This document shows positions 12,766 through 23,875 of a stretch of DNA of 64,000 nucleotides, one piece after another. The stretch is from Aquarana catesbeiana (lineage: Eukaryota; Chordata; Amphibia; Anura; Ranidae). The stretch is taken from the NCBI RefSeq assembly GCF_042186555.1, contig NC_133328.1, positions 62,961,685 to 63,025,684 on the forward strand, given 5' to 3'. The notes below the pieces were generated by a model. That model ran no database searches, was not told the DNA's origin, and saw nothing but the letters and a program-made list of their open reading frames with translations. Position numbers and translations under genes: made by a program. Each line of letters begins with the position of its first letter. Position 1 is the stretch's first letter.

Positions 12766-13385
12766 AACACTGTGAGGAGGACGCACTACACTAACTTGTA
12801 GCTTTAGCTGAACACGGTGAAGAGGTCGCTCTACACTAAATTGTAGTTTTAGCTGAACACTGTGAGGAGGACGCACTACACTAACTTGTAGCTTTGATTG
12901 AACACTGTTCAGAGGTCACATTACACTAACTTGTAGTTTTAGCTGAACATTGTTCAGAGGACGCACTACACTAACTTGTAGCTTTAGCTGAACACTGTGC
13001 AGAGGTCGCACTACACTAACTTGTAGTTTTAGCTGAACACTGTGAGGACGACGCACTACACTAACTTGTAGCTTTAGCTGAACACTGTGAGGAGGATACA
13101 CTACCCTAACTTGTAACTTTAGCTGAACACTGTGCAGAGGTCACACTAAACTAACTTGTAGCTTTAGCTGAACACTGTGAGGAGGACACACTACACTAAC
13201 TTGTAGCTTTAGCTAAACACTGTGCAGAGGTCACACTAAACTAACTTGTAGCTTTAGCTGAACACTGTGAGGAGGACGCACTACACTAACTTGTAGTTTT
13301 AGCTGAACACTGTGCAGAGGTCACACTGAACTAACTTGTAGCTTTAACTGAACACTGTGAGGAGGACGCACTACACTAACTGTAA
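12750..13385. repeat. 45-bp tandem array in hAT-1 5' region
   Basis: A 45-bp unit containing AGCTGAACACTGTGAGGAGG and ACTACACTAACTTGTAG repeats about 14 times. It looks like an expansion of part of the adjacent 107-bp unit. Because 45 is a multiple of three, the minus strand reads as a 15-residue repeat around SVQLKLQVSVVRPPH; I see no sign that this is a real protein. Confidence 0.9.
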
Positions 13386-13527
13386 ATAGTCTAGCTGCCT
13401 GACTGTGGTACTAATAAGATCAAAAGAACACCAGCAATTTTCTTCAGGTAGCTGTAAATACTGTAACAAGACAAGCCTGCCTGTCAGTAGGAAGATAACA
13501 GGAACGGATCTAGCTAAACTGAATACA

Positions 13528-13528
<1 letters not shown>

Positions 13529-13572
<44 letters not shown>
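13529..13572. repeat. (TA)n microsatellite
   Basis: An uninterrupted TA run of about 40 bp is followed by a short CA stretch. A shorter TA run lies at 11515-11530. Confidence 0.95.
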
Positions 13573-13576
<4 letters not shown>

Positions 13577-13770
13577 ACACCTGGGATGCATATATATACA
13601 CAATACACTGTAAGTGCAGCTAACTCACTGACTGTCCTGCCTAATCTAGCTAACTCAATTGAAATGACACTGTCTCTCTCTCTCTCTAAGCACGCCGGAA
13701 CACACTACACAGGGCCGCCGTGCAGGTGGCCTTATATAGTGTGGGGCGTGTTCTAAACCCCCTGAGCCAT

Positions 13771-13871
13771 AATTGGCCAAAGCCACCCTGGCTTTGGCCA
13801 ATTACAGCTCTCTCTACTGATGGCGCTGTGATTGGCCAAGCATGCAGGTCATAGTGCATGCTTGGCCAATC
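13771..13871. promoter_or_regulatory. Paired perfect hairpins with CCAAT boxes
   Basis: There are two perfect inverted repeats in a row: 13771-13785 with 13789-13803 (15-bp arms, 3-bp loop) and 13830-13845 with 13856-13871 (16-bp arms, 10-bp loop). Each arm contains ATTGG or CCAAT, so four CCAAT-type boxes lie within 100 bp, about 160 bp inside the hAT-1 5' terminus and upstream of the transposase. A role as promoter or transposase binding site is inferred. Confidence 0.5.
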
Positions 13872-14062
13872 ATCAGCCAGCAATGCACTGCGATGCCGCA
13901 GTGAATTATGGGCCGTGACGCGCCACACAAATTTGGCGCGAACAGCCCATATCGTTCGCAATTCGGCGAACGGGCGAACAGAAGATGTTCGAGTCGAACA
14001 AGGGTTCGACTTGAACACGAAGCTCATCCCTACTCAACACACAGCCATTAATGTCTAAACCG

Positions 14063-14931
14063 CTGGCAACAAAAGTGAGTACACCCCTAAGTGAAAATGT
14101 CCAAATTAGGCCCAGAGTGTCAATATTTTGTGTGGCCACCATTATTTTCCAGCACTGCCTTAACCCTCTTGGGCATGGAGTTCACCAGAGTTTCACAGGT
14201 TGCCACTGGAGTCCTCTTCCTCTCCTCAATGACGACATCACAGTTGGTGGATGTTAGAGACCTTGCGCTCCTCCACCTTCCGTTTGAGGATGCCCCACAG
14301 ATGCTCAATAGGGTTTAGGTCTGGAGAAAATGCTTGACCAGTCCACCACCTTTACCCTTAGCTTCTTTAGCAAGGCAGTGATCGTCTTGGAGGTGTGTTT
14401 TGGGCCATTATCATATTGGAATACTGCCCTGCGGCCCAGTCTGCAATGGGTGGGGATCATGCTCTGCTTCAGTATGTCACAGTACATGTTGGCTCATGCT
14501 CTGCTTCAGTATGTCACAGCACATGTTGGCATTCATGGTTCCCTCAATGAACTGTAGCTCCCCAGTGCACTCATGCAGCCCCAGACCATGACACTCCCAC
14601 CACCATGATTGACTGTAGGCAAGACACACTTGTATTTGTACTCCTCAGCTGATTACTGCCACACACGCTTGACACCATCTGAACCAAATAGGTTTATCTT
14701 GGTCTCATCAGACCACAGGACATGGTTCCAGTAATCCATGTCCTAAGTCTGCTTGTCTTCAGCAAACTGTTTGCGGGTTTTCTTGTGCATCATCTTTAGA
14801 AGAGGCTTCCTTCTGGGATGACAGCCATGCAGACCAATTTGATTCAGTGTGTGGCGTATGGTCTGAGCACTGACAGACTGACCCCACACCCCTTCAACTT
14901 CTGCAGAAATGCTGGCAGAACTGATATGTCT
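14063..14931 (-). pseudogene. Tc1 transposase, central and C-terminal part (broken)
   Basis: Minus-strand pieces include QTIRHTLNQIGLHGCHPRRK (14743-14973 frame), YDNGPKHTSKTITALLKKLR around the second catalytic Asp (14305-14487) and VATCETLVNSMPKRVKAVLE with NNGGHTKY at the C-terminus (14120-14308). Each lies in a different frame or is separated by stops. A short duplication of the ATGCTCTGCTTCAGTATGTC phrase occurs at 14458-14520. DDE-type enzymes of this family integrate at TA; this one is dead. Confidence 0.88.
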
Positions 14932-16048
14932 GAAAAAAGGGGGGAGACCAAAGGGGTCAGAGGACAGGGTCAATCAATGAGGAACACACTGGCCATGAAT
15001 TCAAATAGAAACAATTTTTTTGTCACATTAGCATAAAAAAGTTTCCACCCACATAGTAAAAAGTAGAACCAACCTCCACCACTGAAAAAGTGACAGTGCA
15101 AAAGGACAGATACACCACCTGGTACCCCCTGCATACATGTATATATCCCCATACAATAAATGAATAGACTGTGTCCTGCTAAACCTGCTCCTGGGAACAG
15201 TATGCAAACCAATGAGGAACAACAGTAAGGTAATTAAATGAAAAATGTATGCAATGCTGGATGACAGAATTTAAATCACTAATACAGTAAACCTGTGTAA
15301 AGCCTGCCGTTCCTAAAGACTAGGATGAAAATTCCCTGGGAACCAAAGCAATAAAGTTCATATAATAGTTCCTGTAAAGGGTACATTGATAGCAGTTCTA
15401 TCAGGTGGCGTGCTATCCTTGTAATGTAAAAGTCAAAATCGAAGTGGGGAACGCGGCTTGTATAGAGCAGATGAAGTATAGCCTGTCACATACCTTCCAT
15501 CTTCTGCCGTCTCTGCTAGAGCAGTATGGAGGAGGGGGGAGGAAAAACAGCTAATCTGAGAGATAGCAGTAGCCGGCTATAGCGTGCAAATAGTTTCCTT
15601 CAGCGTGAGGGCTGCTCCAGTCTGATCCCAAGATCCGTGGTGAACAGCACTTGGAGGGGACTGTAGTTGTGGGGTCCCGGTAGCTGATCTCCTAGTGTTT
15701 TGTCGATATCGCCAGGCACCACAACCGTACGGCTTTACACAGTGGACAACACTAGCTGCATGCAGCTAAACCGAGACATTCCGTAAGCCGGCTCGGCTAA
15801 ATGTGTAGGTAGTGAGGTTGTAAAGTCTCAGAAAGGATTACAGCTGGGAAAGGCGTGGAGAAACAGGAAGGCTTGTGTTACTCAATGTGAGCATACATCC
15901 TGAAAACAGTTCTTCAAGCAGCATGTGCTGAGGGGAGCAAAAACGCACCATGAATGAAGTAGGGGGTGGTTGGTAAAATCCAGGTGGTGACTGTCAAAGA
16001 ATGGGGGGATCTAGCTGGCGCGTTTCAATCAGCTGACCGATTTTCTTC
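14932..16048 (-). mobile_element. 1.1-kb hammerhead-associated element in Tc1
   Basis: It is flanked by a 15-bp duplication with one mismatch, AGAACTGATATGTCT (14917-14931) and AGAACTCATATGTCT (16049-16063), of Tc1 coding sequence. On the minus strand its 5' end lies inside a hammerhead-like core. Near its 3' end it has ACTATGTGGGTGG, the landmark shared with the 55.7- and 60.2-kb copies. No coding frame was found. It is interpreted as a non-autonomous Penelope-related element. Confidence 0.6.
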
Positions 16049-16052
16049 AGAA
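16013..16052 (-). ncRNA. Hammerhead-like motif E
   Basis: On the minus strand CTGAAGA (16050-16044) matches the CUGANGA core. It is followed by the same extra A, a hairpin beginning AATC and ending GATT as stem II, then GAAACGCG (16026-16019). The residue expected as U before the cleavage site is C, so activity is doubtful. The first bases of the core fall in the target duplication, so the element starts essentially at the ribozyme core. Confidence 0.45.
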
Positions 16053-16453
16053 CTCATATGTCTATTTCCCAAAGACAACCTCTGGATATGACGCTGAACA
16101 CATGCACTCAACTTCTTTGGTCGACCATGGCAAGGCCTGTTCTGAGTGTAACCTGTCCTGTTAAACCACTGTATGGTCTTGGCCACCTTGCTACAGCTCA
16201 GTTTCAGGGTCTTGGCAATCATCTTATAGCCTAAGCCATCTTTATGGAAAGCAACAATTCATTTTTTCAGATGCTCACAGAGTTCTTTGCCATGAGGTGC
16301 CATGTTGAACTTCCAGTGACCAGTATGAGAGAGTGAGCGCGATAACACCAAATTTAACACACCTGCTTCCCATTCACACCTGAGACCTTGTAACACTAAT
16401 GAGTCACAAAATACCAGGGAGGGAAAATGGCTAATTGGGCCCAATTTGGACAT
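16049..16453 (-). pseudogene. Tc1 transposase, N-terminal part (broken)
   Basis: The minus strand encodes MAPHGKELCEHLKK from about 16302. In a second frame it encodes MIAKTLKLSCSKVAKTIQWF, then GRPKKLSACVQRHIQRLSLG (16025-16222). These are the paired helix-turn-helix DNA-binding region and the GRPKK (GRPR-like) AT-hook of Tc1 transposases. A TAG-type stop and a frameshift separate the two pieces. The coding continues at 14931 after the 1.1-kb insertion. Confidence 0.88.
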
Positions 16454-16833
16454 TTACACTTAGGGATGTACTAACTTTTGTTGCCAGCAGTTTATTTTTT
16501 TTTTGCCACCTCAGCAAGAAGATTTGCCATGGGAATACATTTTTTCAAATTGATATTCAAAAATTCTTCCCCTTGATCCTCACATCATTGTGGCTTTTGG
16601 TCTATTTGCTTAATTCATAGCACCAAGTATAAAGAAAATAACATACCCCCCCTGCTTCTACTATTTATTATTACTTTCTTGCTTCCTCCCCCCCCTCCCC
16701 CCCCCCTACCCACCCCGAGACCGTACCTCCTCCCTTCTCACCATTTCCCTTTTATTTCCCATATCTACCCTAGGTCGGGATCTACCCTCTCTACTGCTCA
16801 AGTTGTCCATATCTCAGCTGCTTTTATAGATTT

Positions 16834-19800
16834 TTAAAATTTTTCCCAAACTCCCCACTTTGTCCTATAGGCCTCCATTTTTGTCCCTTCACTAAACCTT
16901 AAGTACTCCAAATCCTGTATCTCATTTATTTTATTGATCCATTCCCTCATGGTTGGTCTTTCTTTTCTTTTCCAATTTTTAGCAATTAGGCTTTTGGCTG
17001 CATCTATAAGGTGGGGCAGAAGCGTCCTGAGATAGGCCTTCGTGGGCATTTTGCTCAGATGAAATAGAAGAACCCTAGGATCCTTTGGCAGATCAAAATT
17101 TGTAATCGCTTTCGTGTATTTTTTAATCTCCTCCCAGAAGACTCCTATCTCATGACACGTCCACCACATATGAGCCATCGTCCCTATCTCATTACATCCC
17201 CTCCAACAAAACTGGGATTTTCCCCCATCAATTTTATGCATCTTGTCCGGGGTCATGTACATTCTTGTTAGGCATTTATAGTTTAACTCTAATACTTTAT
17301 AGTTGACTGACGTAGTCAGGAGTCGCTTCAGTATCAGATCTGCCTCTGACTCGGTCAACGTTAAACCTAACTCTTTCTCCAATTTGCCTATAAAAGCCAG
17401 GGTGTCCCTCCTCCTCAGCTCCACTAATATTTTATATATGCGGGAAAAGCCACCTCTTTCATCCGTTTCCATGCATATTTTTTCTAATGGAAGTAAATTT
17501 TTTGTTGTCCTAATTGGTTGAGGTAGGGATTCCACAAAGTGTTTCAATTGACCATAGCGCCATGGGTTGATATTTATCCTATCTCTTCTGTTCTTAAGCT
17601 CTTGTATGGAACATATTTTACCCCTCTCCACTACATCCTTCAGTTGCACATTCTCATCTAGGAGCCATTTACCAAACCACTCTTCCTTCCCCGGAGGAAA
17701 ATAATCTACATCCTTTAGTGACATTAGCAGTGAGTTGTATTCCCAATGTTCCCTTTTATGCGTAAGATCCCATATTCTAAGTGCGTGCCTAGTGATTTCA
17801 TGTGATTCTATATTATATTTTCTTATTTTTGGTGAACACCATATTATTTTGTGTAGCTTTGCCTTACTAATTTTATTTTCAATTTCTACCCACTGTTTTC
17901 CCTTATTTTGAACCCATTCTACCACTCTCGCAAGTGCAATAGCCTCGTAATATTTACAGATGTCTGGTGCTCCCCAACCCCCTTTACTTTTGACATTTAT
18001 TAATTGAGTGTACTTTAACCGTGGTGTTTTCCCTTTCCATATAAACCTTACTATCATTGAATGTAGTCTTTTGAGGTATGCAGGTGGGAGTGTAATTGGG
18101 AGCATCTGCATTTTATATGTTATTTTTGGTAATAAAACCATTTTAAAAATATTAATTCTTCCCGCCCACGACAGTTGTCCCTGGTGTATTCTGTTTAATT
18201 CTGCTTTTACCTCATTTATGAGCGGCAAAAAATTTGCTTGATATAGTTTTCCTACCGATGATGTAATTTTGATTCCTAAGTAGTTTAGGGCTTCTTTCTT
18301 CCATCTGAAGGGAAAATGTTCCTGATATGCGTGGTCTCTAGTCTTATTGGGGTTTATGTCTAGTACTTCTGACTTGGTAGTATTTACTTTAAAATTGGAT
18401 AATTTCCCATACTCCTGCATTGTGGCCAGAACATTCGGTAGGGAAACTCTTGGGTTTGTTATATAGAGGAGAATATCATCCGCATAGGCTGCGAGCTTAT
18501 ACTCCGTTCCACCTATACTTACTCCTTTAATGTTCGGATTCTGTCTTAACCTAGTAAGGAGGGGTTCTAGTGCCAGCAGGAAGAGCATTGGGGAGATTGG
18601 ACACCCCTGTCTCGTTCCATTATACATAAAAAAGGGTTCAGACAGGGTCCCATTTATTTTAACTCTCGCTGATGGTTTTGTATAAAGCGCCCCCGATCCA
18701 GCTACGGATCTTATCTCCATATCCTACTTCTTTGAGTGACTCCAACATGAAGTCCCAGTCCACCCTGTCAAACGCTTTTTCAGCGTCTATTGACAAGAGC
18801 AGGCCTGGGACTCCACTCTTTTTAATTTCCTGGGTTATCAAGAGGGTTTTAATACTATTGTCCTTTCCCTGTCTACCTGGTATAAATCCTACTTGATCAG
18901 GGTGGATGATATTTTTGATTGTTTGCTTTATTCTACCCGCAATTATTTTTGCAAATAATTTTGTATCACTGTTTAGGAGGGATATGGGCCTATAACTAGA
19001 GCATAATGTGTCATCCTTTCCTTCCTTGTGAATAATCGCTATGTTTGCCGCCAATGCATCTCTGCTCATTTCCCCTCTCTCTCCTATCTCGTTCATGTAG
19101 GCGCAAAGTTTTGGCACTAGATAGTCTTGATATTTCTTTTAATATAATGCTGTCAGCCCATCTGGACCAGGACTCTTTCCTGTCTGGGTCTCCTTGATGG
19201 CCTTCCTTATCTCGGGCTCTGTAATAGGGGCCTCTAAGGAAGTTCTCTCCTCTTCTGATATTTTAACCATCCCTGTTTCTTTTAAATAATTTTTTCTTGT
19301 TTTTGCCCTCTCTCTTTATCCTTCTTTTTATTTATTGAATAAAGTTCCCCATAAAATTCTTGAAAAATTTTTGCTATATCCGCATCCTTATATCTAACTT
19401 CTCCTGACCTCGTCTTTATTTTATCAATATATCTAATACTCTTCTTTTTGCTTAGAGCCCTTGCCAGGAGTCGCCCAGGTCTATTTCCAGAAATATATCT
19501 CTCTTTTTTGACTAAGTTGTATTTTCTGCGATTTTCTGCCTCTATCTGCTGTCTCATGGCTTCTCTGGCTCTATATAGTTTTCCCAAAGTCCCACCTTCC
19601 CCGGTTTCCTTATGCTGCCGTTCTAATTTTTTAATCTCCTCCTGAAGCGCACGAAAATTTTTAGTCTGTCTTCTTTCTTTCTCCGCTCCCGCCTTTATTA
19701 TTATCTCCCTAATATAGGCCTTGTGGGCCTCCCAGACTATTGATTCCGATGTTTCTTTTGAGGTGTTAATTCTAAAATAAAATTCTAATTCTTCTTTAAT

Positions 19801-20592
19801 TAATTTATCAATTTCCCTATCATGAAGGAGATCCTCATTTAGTCTCCAATTATTTGATAGGGGTATTTGAACTTTTTGTTTTATTCGCAGTGTCACCGGG
19901 GCATGGTCCGAGAATGTTATAGATCCTATGTTTACATCTTCTACTTCTTCTAAGTTCCTATGTTCTACAAAAATATAGTCGAGTCTTGAGTACGTCGCGT
20001 GTACGGGGGAGTAGTAAGTGTAGTCTTTTGTTTTCTGATGTTGCATCCTCCATACATCAACTAGCTGACAAAGATGTAGTTTTTTCTTAAGTTTATTTAG
20101 CCACATCCCTCCAGTCCCCCGCACACGCGACGCACAGTCCCTACCCGGCTCTAAGCATAAGTTCATGTCTCCTGCCACAATAACCCTCCCTCTCCTAAAA
20201 CTCTCTAGTTTCGATAAGATACCAATTAGATATTTACCCGGGTTAATATTTGGGCAATAAATGTTAACTAAGGTATATTCCTCATCATTTAGTTTGCCCC
20301 TCAGAAACAGAAATCGGCCCTCAGGATCAGTTAGACTCTCCTCTATCTGGAAGCAAATTTCCCTTGCAAATCCAATCGCCACCCCCTTTACACCCCTTAT
20401 CGGGGAGTCACCGTAAAACCAAAACGAGTAATCCCCAGACACTATCCTCTGACTTCTCCCCATATACAGATGTGTCTCCTGGAGGAAAACCACCCCAGCC
20501 CTACTGGCTCTCAACTCGCTCATTATGTTAGCGCATTTTATGGGCGCGTTGAGACCCCTCACATTGTATGTTACCAGGTTTATTCCGACCAT
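16834..20592 (-). pseudogene. L1-B ORF2 (endonuclease-reverse transcriptase), frameshifted
   Basis: It starts MVGINLVTYNVRGLN, the endonuclease domain (QETH, AGDMNL, SDHAPV motifs), open from 20592 to 19282. The thumb and palm continue in another frame at 19117-18659 (SYRPISLLNSDTKLFAKI, IDAEKAFDRVDW). They then return to the first frame from 18720 to 16834 (NGTRQGCPISPMLF, catalytic YADDILL, and a C-terminal knuckle CWRGCNEIGTMAHMWWTC). An in-frame TAA also lies near 19137 in the linker. At least two frameshifts make it inactive, yet the last 628 codons are fully open. Confidence 0.92.
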
Positions 20593-21004
20593 TTATTCTT
20601 CTTTTCTGGTCCCGACAATGGTAGACAAAGAGGTTTGTACTGGTCTCGACCCTCCCTTAGTCCCCCCCCTCCCCCTCATGCCCCACCCCCCCTTCCCCTC
20701 CCCCCCCGTTTATGGGGGTATCAGGCCTCCCATTGGCCCTATTGACTGTGGCCTCCCCTTCTCCACCCGGCCCTACGGTTATCCCCCCAAGGGTTGAGCT
20801 CAGTGTGGGAGTCCTTGAATCCCCCAGCCCGCCCCGGGTCCCGCCAGGCCCCCTCTACTCCCCCGCCACCCCCACTCCCCCGGGATCCACCCCCCCACAC
20901 ACCATCCCCCACATCACTTTTCTCAGACCTTATATTTTATTTTCCGGCCCCTCTAATCGGGGTATAGCAACTTATTTTCCTCTGATTATTTTTGCACTTG
21001 TTTA

Positions 21005-22057
21005 GAGCCCTCTCTTGTTAAATACTGGTTTCCAACTTTGCGTATCTTCTGCAATGTTCTGCCCTCCTACTTTCTCCCACCACCCTGGGATTTCTATAGG
21101 CGGAATGTCCAGCTTGCGACAGAAATTTTGGGTCTCTTCTGGAAACCTTAACGTCGCTGAGCGCCCATCTTTTCGCCCAATCAGGCACGCTGGGAACCCC
21201 CCAGGAGTACTGCACCTCTCGAGCTTTAAGTTGCTCCAGTAATGGTCTGAGAACTCTTTTCCTTGCCCGTGTCTCAATTGCCAGATCCGGATATACTTGT
21301 AAATTAGATTCACCATATTTAACTGTTTGATTGTTTCTCAGACTTGCCCTGATTTTCTCTTTGTCTTGGTAGTTGTGAAACCTCACTATCACATCTCGAG
21401 GTGCTTCCTTGTTAATCTCAGCTGGTTTCCTAAGTCTGTGTACTCTATCCAATTTGACCCTCTTATCATTTGGATTGATAAGGCCTCCAAAAATTTGATT
21501 CACTTTTTCCTGCAAATTTTCCCCCTCCCCCTGTGCCTCTGGGAGGCCTCTGTTCCTCAGATTCTTCCTTGATCTTCTAGTCTGTATCTTAAGTCCCTGT
21601 GTTCACGTTGCAGCTCCTCTATCTGGCTTCTCAAGTTCCCCATCTCCGTCCTCTGTTTTTCAGTTACTGTCTCCACCTCTTCTACTCTTCTCAGTATATG
21701 GCCCATATCCCCCCGTATTGCTTCTGTTTCAGCTTTGATAAAGGTTTCCAGTCTAGCAAACATCTCCGCTATTTCGTTTTTTGTTGGCAATACTCCTTCC
21801 CTTTGACTCTCCATTGGGGCTACTTCTACTATTGCTGGATTTAAACTGAGAGGTTCTGCTTCTGCTAGCTGTCTCCTTGTGTTAATTTTAGGCGGGCGTT
21901 CAGGGGTTTTATTTTTTGATCCAGATGCCTTTCCCGGGCTTGCATGCGTGTTATCCTGAACCATGTACTTCCTTATTGTGCCTGGGCTGGAACTAGTTCT
22001 AGCAGACGCTCCTGCTGGATTTGTTGTTGTCCCCCCCCTACCCACTTTTCCTCTCAT
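21005..22057 (-). pseudogene. L1-B ORF1 (RNA-binding chaperone), frameshifted
   Basis: It begins MRGKVGRGGTTTNPAGASA, has a basic, Pro-rich N-terminus and a coiled coil (about residues 85-160: VEEVETVTEKQRTEMGNLRS). A frameshift near 21565 follows. Next is the RRM-like core and C-terminal domain (VHRLRKPAEINKEAPRDVIV, RKRVLRPLLEQLKAREVQYS). A second frameshift near 21200 shifts the tail to GRKDGRSATLRFPEETQNFC. The order matches L1 ORF1 proteins, which coat element RNA as trimers. Confidence 0.88.
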
Positions 22058-23655
22058 TCTTTGCTGACTTTTACCTCCCCTAGTGTGACCTTTAACCCTA
22101 GATGTCCACAGTACCTGTGGGCCTCTACTGCAAATCCACTCCTAGAAGAGTTTCTCCACCTTAATGAAGATCCAGGTAGTGCTGTTTAGGTCCATTAAGT
22201 CTATTAAAAAGTTAATTTTAATTGGCCGTGTATCACTGATTCGAGCCAGGGACAATTTACAGATCTTGGTCTTGGTTTATCTTAGGGTATCCTACTCGAT
22301 GAGGGGTCCTGTGGTATAGACCCCCCAATTGGATAGAAAATTCAAAGATCACAGAACCAGTATTATCAACATTTGTCTTTTACGCTGGTCCTGTCTTATA
22401 TGTATCTTAGATGTGTAGGCCTATGTTCCCACCGTCCAGAAAGGGGGGTAATGTTATTCAGACGGGCATTACAAAGAGAAGCACATCCTCAGCTATTGAG
22501 TTGAATCACCTTTAATAAGTGACTTATCCAGGGACCCAAGCCAGAGGCTTTAGGTTCTTGCAGATGGATTATGTGCCTTGAAGAAGCCTTTCAGGAAATG
22601 GCCTGGATGGGTTTACACGGCTCCCTGTCTGTGATTGGTTCACATATGCTTTATTTTCCTCTCATACCATTTCGGATCATACATGTCATACAGTTCCAAT
22701 CCTCACCTGCCCGCCATTGAACCCGATATTACACAGAAACCTCAGGGGGGGCCCAGTACCGACAGCACCTTCACATGCAGTTTAGAATAGTACCCCCTGT
22801 AGATCCTTTATTTATAGATATCAGGTCCCAAAGACATCAGCAAACCCGGAAGAGAGGAAAGGAACAAACCGGACTTACATACAATTTCTTTCAAGCCCTC
22901 TCCATTGCGTTTACCTTACTTTAACATCAGACAGTTCCCGTATCCTTAGATGAGAAGATTTGCACTTTTAGAGATATTTTGTGTGCCTTTTGTAAGTCTT
23001 AGAGTGACCTGGTGTCCTGAGTAATTTAAATACATTACTGTCCATGCATAATTAAAGTATAAATCACTTTCAGTTCATATCACCCTTTCCTTTTACATAT
23101 TCATGCTCCAGCAGTGACATTACATATAGGGCACTTACCCTCTCCAAATTCTATTTTCTATTACACTTATCTGAGGGTTGCCGGTCTTGGCTTCTCCTGC
23201 GGTTGCTGTGTTCCAAGGGAGCTGTCGGTAATATCCATCCACCCTTCTCATCCGGCTCCCTCTCCAGGTACTTTAGTACGTCACACGCTTGTGCTGGGAT
23301 TTCCCGAAACCTCAGCTCCCCTTATCAGTTGATTCTTACCGCAGCTCCTCAGTTCGCCCCTCAGCCTGGGCTCCGAAGAGGGTGCAGTGAAGACGGAAAC
23401 GGAACGGGGGGGAGAACAGAGAGGGGGGGGAGGCGACGACCGCTATCGCACGGGAACCAAGTCCCGCGGTCTGGTCCCGAGGTGGAGAGCTAGGAGGCGG
23501 CCGCCCTCATCCGAGTGAGAGGCGCCGTTGTCAGCGTCGCCACCTCGCCGCTAGCCACGAGGAGGGAGGAGAGACCCGGCATCCCCGAGCAATCTCTGAG
23601 GTCAGCTAAGCGCCCACATCCGGCTCCTCCCCTTCTCGTTGCTCCCTGCTCTGTC
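22058..23655 (-). promoter_or_regulatory. L1-B 5' leader with CpG-rich promoter-like end
   Basis: This 1.6-kb segment lies upstream of ORF1. The outer 300 bp (about 23340-23655) is much richer in G+C and CpG than anything nearby, which fits an internal L1 promoter. Promoter function is inferred from position and composition only. Confidence 0.55.
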
Positions 23656-23875
23656 GTTGCCAGCGGTTTAGACATTAATGGTTGTGTGTTGAGTTATTTT
23701 GAGGGGACAGCAAATTTACACTGTTATACAACCTGTACACTCACTACTTTACATTGTAGCAAAGTTTCATTTCTTCAGTGTTGTCACATGAAAAGACAGA
23801 ATAAAATATTTACAAAAATGTGAGGGGTGTACTCACTTTTGTGAGATACTGTATATACATCATGGACTGGCAGCA

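Larger units (their letters stand above)
1860..14031 (-). mobile_element. hAT-1 DNA transposon (decayed, with nested insertions)
   Basis: This is a minus-strand hAT element. The 5' end is at 14031, where the minus strand reads TAGGGATGAGC; it abuts an inner Tc1 terminal sequence (14032 on). Going downstream it holds CCAAT hairpins, a 45-bp and a 107-bp tandem array, a BED-finger transposase (11484 to 9291, then 4277 to about 3235) and a 142-bp tandem repeat tail. An L1 (4278-9279) and a hammerhead-associated element (1988-2678) are inserted in it. The 3' terminus was not identified, so the left limit is approximate. Confidence 0.7.
16495..23655 (-). mobile_element. L1-type LINE, copy B, near full length, in Tc1
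   Basis: It is bounded by a 15-bp duplication with one mismatch, GTTGCCAGCAGTTTA (16480-16494) and GTTGCCAGCGGTTTA (23656-23670). The 3' end is the left side, with a short A-tract on the minus strand (16495-16503). From its 5' end it holds a 1.6-kb leader, ORF1 (22057 to about 21005) and ORF2 (20592 to 16834). Length and presence of both ORFs suggest a complete copy that has since decayed. Confidence 0.9.
14032..23853 (-). mobile_element. Tc1-like transposon interrupted by two elements
   Basis: Pieces 14032-14931, 16049-16494 and 23656-23853 form one Tc1-like element in minus orientation. The terminal direct-repeat motif AAAGTGAGTACACCCCT and its complement occur at about 14070-14090, 16461-16485 (degenerate) and 23824-23845, as in IR/DR-type Tc1 ends. 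The right end is complete (GTGAGATACTGTA then TA). The left outer repeat is missing because hAT-1 begins at 14031. Excising both insertions restores Tc1 order. Confidence 0.88.

Noticed and set aside
12655..13101. Minus frames made of repeated VQLKLQVSVVRPPHS
   Set aside because: The 45-bp tandem unit is divisible by three, so an open frame is expected; it lies in transposon leader DNA.
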